NCBI RefSeq assembly: GCF_020215645.1
Contig: NZ_CP084058.1
Span: forward strand, 6,634,001-6,698,000
Direction of reading: 5' to 3'
Length of the DNA: 64,000 bases
Source of the DNA: Nonomuraea gerenzanensis
GTDB taxonomy: Bacteria > Actinomycetota > Actinomycetes > Streptosporangiales > Streptosporangiaceae
Below the pieces are notes generated by a model. It made no database searches. It saw nothing but the letters and a program-made list of their open reading frames with translations, and had not been told where the DNA came from. The translations under genes and the position numbers were made by a program. This document shows positions 8,088 through 16,088 of the stretch, piece after piece; position 1 is the first letter of the stretch, and every line of letters begins with the position of its first letter.

Positions 8088-10559
8088 TCAGTGCGGGAGA
8101 ACCTCGAAGGCGAGAGAGACGCCAGGCATGCTCACCGTCTCCATGCCGGTGACGGTGCCGAAGGCCTCGCCGGAGAGCAGGCATGTGCGGTAGAGCGCGA
8201 CGACGTTCGCCTCCTGCTCGGCGAGGAGCCCGTGCGCCAGGTCGACGAACTTCGCGGTGGCGGTCATGGCGGCGATCGCCGGGTCCACGGCGGCCGGTGG
8301 CGTGATCACCTGGCCGGCCAGCAGATCGGCCAGCGGCCGCTGGCCCGCCTTGGCGGGAGACAGCCAGATCGCCAGGTCGAGATGGTCGCGCACCGGGCCG
8401 TCGAAGAGCATCTGCGGAACGTCGTCCGCCCCGGCCGGGCCGGTGAAGGCGTGGTAGGCGACGTGACCGCCGTTTCCGCCGGGTGCGCCGGTCACCACGA
8501 GCGCGTGCACGCGCAGGGGCGCATCGCCCGCGATCGGTTCGGACACCGACAGCTCCGTCAGGCGGAGCGTCACCCCGGCCGGTGGCGGTGTCGCCGGCTG
8601 AGCAGGCAGCACACGCAGGGATCGGTCGGGCAGATCCGCGAACCGGAATCGCGTGACCTCCTCCTCGGGTGGCGGAGCCGGATGCACCATGATCGGGAAC
8701 TGGCGGACCGCGTAGCGGATGCTGTACTGCTGTTCCGACTCCGACTCCTTGAGCTCGCGCCCACCGCCGAGCGCGACCTGGGCCACCACGTGCCACAGCG
8801 GCGACTCGTCGCCTCTGATCGCCTTCTGTACTCCCTCCTGCTGCAGGACGCTCAGGTCCTCGGCCCGGTGAGTGACGATCACGATGATCGTCTCCAGCCT
8901 CGGCGTCGTGCCGGCGAACCCCTCCGGCCACTCCAGCTCCAGGCCGGCGAGCTCCCGGGTCGCGGGGCTGCGGCCCACCCACCATTCCTCGTCTCTGTCG
9001 AGTGCGAGGCCTTCGGGGTTGGTGTTGGTGCTGAGACTGATCCTCCGGCTGACGCCGACGTCGAACATGAAGAAGAACAGCCTGCTGGGGCTGGTGTTGC
9101 GCATCCGCACGTACACATGTTCCTGGCAGAAGAGCATGCTGCCCGGAGCGATGATCGGCACGGGCCGCCCGTCGACGACCCGCCCGAACTCCACCTCGAA
9201 CGACGCGCCGAGCGTGGACGTGCCCGTGCCTGAGGTCAGCTCCTCAAGCGTCAGTGCCCGCGCGTACCTGTTGAGATCGCGGACCGTGCGCACGACGCCG
9301 GTCATCGCCGTGGCGTCCCGCGGCAGGGTCAGCGCTCCCTGGGGATCGCGCAACTCCACGGTCCCCCCGCTGACGTGCGCGCTGACGGGGACGTCTGCCT
9401 CGGCAGGTTCCGCCACCCGCACGTGGCTCGCCTCGGCGACGGCGGCGCGCACGGTTTCGGCCTCCGGGCCGGTTCCCACGACGGCCACCGGCCTCCTGCG
9501 CATCGACAGCTCCACCGGATGGGCCCGCGCGTTGCGCGGCAACTCGGTGGCACCGCCCAGAAAGACCAGCTCAACCACGGCATCGGTGGAGGAGACCTGG
9601 GTGACCGTCGCCCTGGCGAGGCTGGTCTCCAGCGACTTGAAGGGAGCCCCTGCGGGCTGTACAGCGTAGACGTCGCCCCGCGCCACCCCCGCGATCCGGC
9701 CGGCGGGCAGCCTCACCTGCCCGTCGAGATCCACCTCGACGGGCAGGACTCCGGTGAGGTCGGGGACGTCCGTGGTGAAGGGCAACCGATCGTAGGGTCC
9801 CTCGGCCCCCGGCCACTGGTTCGGGAACAGGCGCCGTACGCGGTAACGGACCCGGCGGATGATCTCCGCCCAGGTGAGCCCGGCATCGCCGACCTCCTCC
9901 AGAGTGTCGCTGAGCGCCTCGGTGAACGCACCGACCACGATGCCGTCGCGGTTCTCGTACTCGTAGGCCGACTCCTCAGGGCCGCAGGCCACCAGCCGGA
10001 CCGCCCACGGGTTCCCTGCTGCGTCGCGCCTGCTGCGGACCTGGTCGAGGACTCCCCGCCTGATCAGGTGCGCCTCGACGTCGGCCCATTGCGCGCGGGG
10101 CAGGGCACGGGACACGACGCCCGCGTCCCTGGACATCCGCGAGGAGTAGCAGGAATCCCAGATAGTCGTGACGTTCCGCGTCTTCCCGGTGAGCTCCCAC
10201 TGCAGGAGCGAGAGCTCGGTCGCGGTGATCCCGCGCAAGTCGTCCGGGGTGGACTCAGGAAAGTCCGTGGGCACCCATAACCGGTGGTCGAGGGCCGGCG
10301 AGTCGCCCGGCCCCGCTTGGGCCCGGACACCGTGACCGGACGCGTAGACCACCACGCAGTGGTCGGAGGTGGCGTCCCCGATCAACTCGCGGTAGGCCGC
10401 CACGACCGCGTCCCTGGTCGCCGTCTTCTCCTGATGCCGGCGGATCTCGAACCCCCTGGACTCGAGCAGGCTCTGCATGATGTCGAGGTCATGGTGCGGG
10501 CCTCTGAGATTGAGGATCTCCGACGCGATCAGCAACGCGACTTTCTCCACGGCCACCAT
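8088..10559 (-). CDS. Caspase-family (C14) protease with DUF4384-like and C2-like C-terminal regions (823 aa)
   Basis: The first ~200 residues are a caspase p20-like peptidase: KVALLIASE start, catalytic His76 in VVVYASGHG and Cys137 in WDSCYSSRMSRD. A specificity region (GPEESAYEYENRDGIVVGAF) follows. After a ~250-residue divergent linker comes a beta-rich region that looks like DUF4384 (YVRMRNTSPSRLFFFMFDVG), then a C-terminal beta-rich domain with VVALYRTCLLSGEAFG. The protein is collinear with the right-arm caspase at 18867, so the two are paralogues. No signal peptide is seen. GGAGG is only 2 bases before the ATG at 10559 but 5 bases before a GTG at 10556, so the true start may be one codon later. 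It is 26 bases from the upstream 79-aa gene. Confidence 0.92.
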   Translation of the reverse strand: MVAVEKVALLIASEILNLRGPHHDLDIMQSLLESRGFEIRRHQEKTATRDAVVAAYRELIGDATSDHCVVVYASGHGVRAQAGPGDSPALDHRLWVPTDFPESTPDDLRGITATELSLLQWELTGKTRNVTTIWDSCYSSRMSRDAGVVSRALPRAQWADVEAHLIRRGVLDQVRSRRDAAGNPWAVRLVACGPEESAYEYENRDGIVVGAFTEALSDTLEEVGDAGLTWAEIIRRVRYRVRRLFPNQWPGAEGPYDRLPFTTDVPDLTGVLPVEVDLDGQVRLPAGRIAGVARGDVYAVQPAGAPFKSLETSLARATVTQVSSTDAVVELVFLGGATELPRNARAHPVELSMRRRPVAVVGTGPEAETVRAAVAEASHVRVAEPAEADVPVSAHVSGGTVELRDPQGALTLPRDATAMTGVVRTVRDLNRYARALTLEELTSGTGTSTLGASFEVEFGRVVDGRPVPIIAPGSMLFCQEHVYVRMRNTSPSRLFFFMFDVGVSRRISLSTNTNPEGLALDRDEEWWVGRSPATRELAGLELEWPEGFAGTTPRLETIIVIVTHRAEDLSVLQQEGVQKAIRGDESPLWHVVAQVALGGGRELKESESEQQYSIRYAVRQFPIMVHPAPPPEEEVTRFRFADLPDRSLRVLPAQPATPPPAGVTLRLTELSVSEPIAGDAPLRVHALVVTGAPGGNGGHVAYHAFTGPAGADDVPQMLFDGPVRDHLDLAIWLSPAKAGQRPLADLLAGQVITPPAAVDPAIAAMTATAKFVDLAHGLLAEQEANVVALYRTCLLSGEAFGTVTGMETVSMPGVSLAFEVLPH

Positions 10560-10585
10560 CTCCTCCGTCGTGGAATCCCGAAGAT

Positions 10586-10825
10586 TCAGAACTTCATGTT
10601 CTCGATGACCTGCATCGCCGCACGGTGCTGCGCCGCGGACGCGTCGCTGAGGCTCTTGGCGAGCTCCCCGCTGTCGACAGGCTCGGGAGCCGATTCCTGA
10701 CCGGTATCCTCCGTGGACTCCGGAAGGGCATCCATGGGGACTTCCTCGACAGTTATGTAACCCACGAGCGTCATCTCGTCGGTTTCGACGGACACCTCGT
10801 AGAGCTCAGGGAATTCCTCGGACAT
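10586..10825 (-). CDS. 79-aa acidic hypothetical protein
   Basis: Small acidic protein of unknown family. The ATG at 10825 follows AGGAG by about 7 bases. The N-terminal half is Glu/Asp rich with short strands (YEVSVETDEMTLVGYITVEE); the C-terminal half is a low-complexity acidic linker followed by a predicted amphipathic helix (LAKSLSDASAAQHRAAMQVI). It has no membrane segment and no cysteine. It sits 12 bases after the Hsp70-CD225 gene and 26 bases before the caspase gene, all on one strand. A flexible acidic polypeptide next to a caspase-like protease could be a substrate, propeptide-like inhibitor or chaperone client; this is inference from context. Confidence 0.8.
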   Translation of the reverse strand: MSEEFPELYEVSVETDEMTLVGYITVEEVPMDALPESTEDTGQESAPEPVDSGELAKSLSDASAAQHRAAMQVIENMKF

Positions 10826-10837
10826 GGTCGTCTCCTT

Positions 10838-12229
<1,392 letters not shown>

Positions 12230-12256
12230 GACTTGCTCCAATCAGCGGTTATCGCT

Positions 12257-14026
12257 TCAGCCGAGCGCGGCCTTCAGCTGCCCGGCACGTGCGGCGAGCT
12301 GGCGGGTGCATTCGCGCAGCTCCTCCGTGGCGGCCGCGTCCGGTCTCGCGGAGGCCGACTCCAGGTCGGCCTGGAGTCGGCGCCTGCGGCTGTCCAGACG
12401 GGTGGCGATCTCGCCTTCGAGGCGGCGGCGCAGATCGATCACGTGCTTGCTGAGCTGAGCTGTCATCTCCCGCCTGATCAGCTCAAGCCTCTCCTTGGCG
12501 AACAGGCGGGCCTCGCGCTGCGTGCGCACGCGTGTCAGCTCGTTGTACCGGTGCCGCAACATCGCCGAACTCACCACGAGCGCGGCTGCGGGCCCGAGCG
12601 GCCCCAGCACGGACGACAGCAGCGTGCTGCTCGCCATGAACACGCCCAGGGCGGGCCAGCCGGCGGACAGAAGGTCGCCGAAGCCGTCCTCGCCCGGTGG
12701 CTGTGGCTCATCGGCCGCCACCAGCGGTAGCGCGCGCAGCCGCCCCGGCATCGGCAGGTCGTCGATGTCGATCCGGGCGTCCTCGCGCAGCAGAATCTCG
12801 GCCACGACCTCCTCGGCGCTGGTCCTGACGAAGGCGTTGAGATCGGCCCACCGTCCGTCCACGGCGTCACCGAGCTCCCGCGGCATGGTCTCCAGCAGCT
12901 CCGGCGCTGCCTGCACGATGATCCGCTCACAGCGGCCCGACAGCTCCTGCAGGTGCCGGGCGATCTCACTCTGCAGATCCACACCGATCTTCTGGAAGCC
13001 CGCCGCCAGGTCCTGGCGCCAGCGGGCGGACAGCCTGGTGAGCTCTTCGTAACGTCGCCGCTCCGCCCCGAGACCACCCGACGGGTCACCGGCGGCCGCG
13101 GCCAGCCGGGCCGACAGCGTGTGGTCGATCCGATCCAGCACGGTCAGGACCAGCCGGGTCAGGTTGACCGCCCGTAGCCGCTCGGCCCGGCCGATGACGT
13201 CGTCGGCCAGCAGGCGTTCGAGCCGGTCGAAGCCGCTCTCGTGGTGGAGCTGCTCGGCGATGTCCACCTCACCCTCGGCCCTGGCCAGGTCAGCCTCGGC
13301 CTTGAGGCGGCTCGACACCGGTATGACGGGGGCGGCGGCGAAGCGGGGCGCGTGCAGGCGCAGCAGCTCCCGGTTGGCCTCGGCCACGCTCGCCCACCCG
13401 GGATGGACGTCCGTCTTGGTGAGCACGACGGAGACGTACTCGACCCGTTCCGTCGCGCGGGCGAGGAACCGCAGCTCGGCCGCCGTCAGAGGCGCGGACG
13501 CGTCCACGACCAGGAGCAACGCGTCCGCCATGGCCAGCGCGGCAAGGGTGATCTCCGTGTGGCCCGCCTCCAGACCGGCGACCCCCGGGGTGTCCACCAG
13601 GTCCAGGCCGCGGCCGAGCAGGGCGGCGTCCAGTCCGACCGTGACGGAGCGTACGCCCTTGGCGTTGCCCGGGTTCCCTTCGGCCGAGGCGTAGGCGGGA
13701 ATCCCGGCCACCCCGATGTCCAGCGGCTCGGACCCGTCCACCAGGTGAGCCAGGGCGCCGTCCTCAGGGGCGTGACGGACCGTGATGTGCACCGCGGTGG
13801 CGATGTCCGCCTCCACCGGCAGCAGGCCGGGCCGCCCGACCAGCGCGTTGATCAGTGAGCTCTTGCCTCGCTTGGTCTCGCCCACGACCACCACCGTGGC
13901 GGCCGGCGGGCCGTCGACGTCCCGCTCGGCGCACAGCCGCTTGGCGGCCTCCGGCAACCCGGCCTGCTCGGACAGGGCCGCGACAGACGTCGTCAGTTCC
14001 CTGAGGCGAGCGATCGGATCGTTCAT
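12257..14026 (-). CDS. Dynamin-like GTPase (589 aa)
   Basis: Large GTPase of the bacterial dynamin-like type. Visible motifs are G1 GETKRGKSS at about residues 49-57, G3 VDTPGVAGLEAGH, and G4 VVLTKTD. The C-terminal half is helical with coiled-coil character (QSEIARHLQELSGRCERI; EARLFAKERLELIRREM), and carries a hydrophobic stretch at about residues 455-490 (GVFMASSTLLSSVLGPLGPA) that could be a membrane-inserting paddle or hairpin. Such proteins bind or remodel lipid bilayers using GTP. The ATG at 14026 overlaps the stop of the GrpE-like gene by 4 bases (ATGA), indicating translational coupling. It is 27 bases upstream of the Hsp70-CD225 gene. Bacterial dynamins often come in tandem, and here the second copy is at 14445. 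Confidence 0.9.
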   Translation of the reverse strand: MNDPIARLRELTTSVAALSEQAGLPEAAKRLCAERDVDGPPAATVVVVGETKRGKSSLINALVGRPGLLPVEADIATAVHITVRHAPEDGALAHLVDGSEPLDIGVAGIPAYASAEGNPGNAKGVRSVTVGLDAALLGRGLDLVDTPGVAGLEAGHTEITLAALAMADALLLVVDASAPLTAAELRFLARATERVEYVSVVLTKTDVHPGWASVAEANRELLRLHAPRFAAAPVIPVSSRLKAEADLARAEGEVDIAEQLHHESGFDRLERLLADDVIGRAERLRAVNLTRLVLTVLDRIDHTLSARLAAAAGDPSGGLGAERRRYEELTRLSARWRQDLAAGFQKIGVDLQSEIARHLQELSGRCERIIVQAAPELLETMPRELGDAVDGRWADLNAFVRTSAEEVVAEILLREDARIDIDDLPMPGRLRALPLVAADEPQPPGEDGFGDLLSAGWPALGVFMASSTLLSSVLGPLGPAAALVVSSAMLRHRYNELTRVRTQREARLFAKERLELIRREMTAQLSKHVIDLRRRLEGEIATRLDSRRRRLQADLESASARPDAAATEELRECTRQLAARAGQLKAALG

Positions 14027-14457
14027 GACCGGTTCTCCTCGTTCGTACGTGTGTGGTCGAAGACGGTGACTTCGGCCTCGCGGAGCACTTCAGGCCCGCT
14101 CTCGTAGCCGGGCCGCACCACCGCGGCGACCAGGCCGTGACGGCCGGGATCGTCGGTGGGCTCCCGGTCGACCGCCCGATGGCGGAGCGTGGAGAACGGC
14201 TCGCCGCAGGCCGCGATCACCTGGACGCCGGCGTCGGCCAGCGCCCGGTGCACCTGGGCGCGCAGGGCCTCGCTGGTGAGCTGGTCGGCCAGCTCGATGC
14301 AGGCCAGGACGAGCCGGTCGTCCCTGGAGCGGGACACGGTGTGCGGCACGCAGTCCGCGGCCCAGCGATGCTGCCTGAGCAGCCCGCCCAGGCAGAGCCC
14401 GGCCGCGAATGCCGTCACGGCGAGCAGGAGCCACAGCCCGGTGATCAGGAACGACAC
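14023..14457 (-). CDS. Membrane-anchored GrpE-like nucleotide exchange factor (144 aa)
   Basis: A single transmembrane helix occupies about residues 3-25 (FLITGLWLLLAVTAFAAGLC), followed by a soluble domain. The soluble part ends in a stretch very like the C-terminal beta domain of GrpE: ADAGVQVIAACGEPFSTLRH, then REPTDDPGRHGLVAAVVRPGYESGPEVLREAEVTV in pieces matching GrpE's GxPFDPxxHEAV and RPGY blocks. GrpE releases ADP from Hsp70; the Hsp70-type ATPase at 10838-12229 is the obvious partner. The long dimerising helix of housekeeping GrpE is largely missing. The GTG at 14457 follows GGGAGG by 7 bases, overlaps the preceding GTPase gene by 13 bases, and its stop overlaps the next GTPase start. 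Confidence 0.82.
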   Translation of the reverse strand: MSFLITGLWLLLAVTAFAAGLCLGGLLRQHRWAADCVPHTVSRSRDDRLVLACIELADQLTSEALRAQVHRALADAGVQVIAACGEPFSTLRHRAVDREPTDDPGRHGLVAAVVRPGYESGPEVLREAEVTVFDHTRTNEENRS

Positions 14458-15959
14458 GGGATCGCCTCCCCGGCATGGCCGCACGCGCCGGCCTGGGCGT
14501 ACAGATGCAGGTAGGAGAGCTTCACGGTCCTGGCCACCCGCGCGGTGGCCCTGCTGGTCCCCGGCCGGTTCTCGGCGGCCTGCCAGCGACTCGCTCCCGC
14601 GAGGGCCGCCTCGCGCACCGATGGCGCGCCACCGCCGGCGGTGAGACCCAGCCGGGTGGCGGGATCGGTTCCGGTCATCACGCGCAGCGCTTCCTCTTCC
14701 AGCTCCGCCGGCAGGCGTGCCGTGCCGGTCGCGATGAGCCGCATCGCGTCCATCTCCTCGAGCTGGTGCATGTCCGGGGTGAGGCGGATGCGCTCCAGCT
14801 CTCCTCGCAGTCCGGCGAGGTCCCCGTAGGCCAGTGACTCCAGCGTCCTGATGGCGGTGACCGCCTTCATGGGGTCGGCTCTGCGGGTCAGCGACCGTCC
14901 GATGAACGTGTCCACCTCCCGGACCCCGGAGAGCTCGTAGAGCACGCGGACGAGCTGGGCCGCCGATCCGGCACCTGAGTCGATCTGTCCGAGTGCTTGC
15001 CGGAGCCCGTACAGACCGAGGAGGGACAGCAGGTGCCGGCGCCGCGCCGCGGGAACGGGTGCGGTGCCCTCGCGGACGAAAAGATCCGCGCTGAGCAGCA
15101 GCCGCCGGCGCGTTCCCGCGCTGAGCGCGGCCAGGGCGCGCAGGTCGCTCGCGTCGCGCTCGGTGAGCAGTCCCGCCCCGGCGGCCTCGCCGAGCAGCCC
15201 CACGACCGGCAGCACGTCGGCCACGAGCATGCGGAAGCGGTGACCGTACTTGGTGGCGATCCTCCTGGCATCCGGCCACGGGTCAGGAACGTGTCCTGCC
15301 AGCGTGTCCACCCGGCTCAGCACGCCGAGCGCGTTGAGCGCGGACATCCCGGCGAGCGCGTCCCGGAAGTCCTCGAGCCGCAGCATGTCGTCGCTGCGCG
15401 GCTGCTGGAACAGGTAGATGAGCGCATCCGCCTGGCTGATCGCTCTGGTGGAGGCGCCGTCCAGGGCGAGCAGCCGGTGGGTGCGCGCGCTCAGCCGGGC
15501 GTCGGACGACTCCAGCCCGGGCGTGTCGACAATTGTCACGCTCCTCAGCCGCTCGTGCGAGAGGTATACCGTCATGTGGGAGATGCGCGAGTGCTCAAGG
15601 CCGATCTCCTCGTTGGCGGGCAACCGCCCTCCGTGCAGCGGCAGCACGATCGACGGCCCCTCATAGGGCTGGACATCGACGTGCTCGTGATGGTGGTAGC
15701 GGTACCAGGTCACGACCTTGGTACAGGTCCCGACCGCGGTAGGCGCCACCCGCCGCCCGAGCAACGCGTTCACCAGCGTCGACTTGCCGGCCTTCTCCCG
15801 CCCGCCGATCGCCACGCGCAGCGGCTCGCACAAGCGGTCGCGGACGCCGGTCACCGTCGCCCGTTGATCGGGCTGCGTGAGCGAGCCGAGCAACCGGTCG
15901 CACAGCCCCAGCAGCCGCCGGGCGAGCGGCCCAAGGTCGTCATCTCGAAGAAGGTTCAC
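14445..15959 (-). CDS. Dynamin-like GTPase, first gene of the left arm (504 aa)
   Basis: GTPase with G1 GGREKAGKS at about residues 52-60, a threonine-containing switch I stretch (TAVGTCTKVV), G3 VDTPGLESSD and a G4-like LGVLSRVDTLAG. The remainder is helical with no long transmembrane segment, unlike the 589-aa partner, so the pair may form a heteromeric dynamin-like complex. The start is uncertain: I take GTG at 15959 (VNLLRDDDLG) because the frame upstream to 16049 looks non-coding and overlaps the AT-richer control region, but no clear ribosome site precedes it. It is transcribed away from the LAL regulator gene at 16089 and overlaps the GrpE-like gene by 13 bases. Confidence 0.85.
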   Translation of the reverse strand: MNLLRDDDLGPLARRLLGLCDRLLGSLTQPDQRATVTGVRDRLCEPLRVAIGGREKAGKSTLVNALLGRRVAPTAVGTCTKVVTWYRYHHHEHVDVQPYEGPSIVLPLHGGRLPANEEIGLEHSRISHMTVYLSHERLRSVTIVDTPGLESSDARLSARTHRLLALDGASTRAISQADALIYLFQQPRSDDMLRLEDFRDALAGMSALNALGVLSRVDTLAGHVPDPWPDARRIATKYGHRFRMLVADVLPVVGLLGEAAGAGLLTERDASDLRALAALSAGTRRRLLLSADLFVREGTAPVPAARRRHLLSLLGLYGLRQALGQIDSGAGSAAQLVRVLYELSGVREVDTFIGRSLTRRADPMKAVTAIRTLESLAYGDLAGLRGELERIRLTPDMHQLEEMDAMRLIATGTARLPAELEEEALRVMTGTDPATRLGLTAGGGAPSVREAALAGASRWQAAENRPGTSRATARVARTVKLSYLHLYAQAGACGHAGEAIPCRS

Positions 15960-16088
15960 GGGACCAGCGTCTGATGACACCGCCCGAAATCGATACCGGG
16001 AAATCCCTATTCCTGCGAAATACCGGGTAGTACGCATTGATACGTACAAAAGCTAGATTTAGATCATGAATGCGCTCATGCTTGAGCC
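15960..16088. promoter_or_regulatory. Divergent control region of the island
   Basis: This 129-base gap separates the two arms and is clearly AT-richer than its surroundings, as expected for back-to-back promoters. It contains an inverted repeat GTACG (16030-16034) / CGTAC (16043-16047) with an 8-base spacer, a possible operator. For the plus strand a weak TTGATA (16037-16042) and TAGATC (16060-16065) lie 17 bases apart, a poor match to the -10 consensus. The promoter assignment rests on position and composition. Confidence 0.5.
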
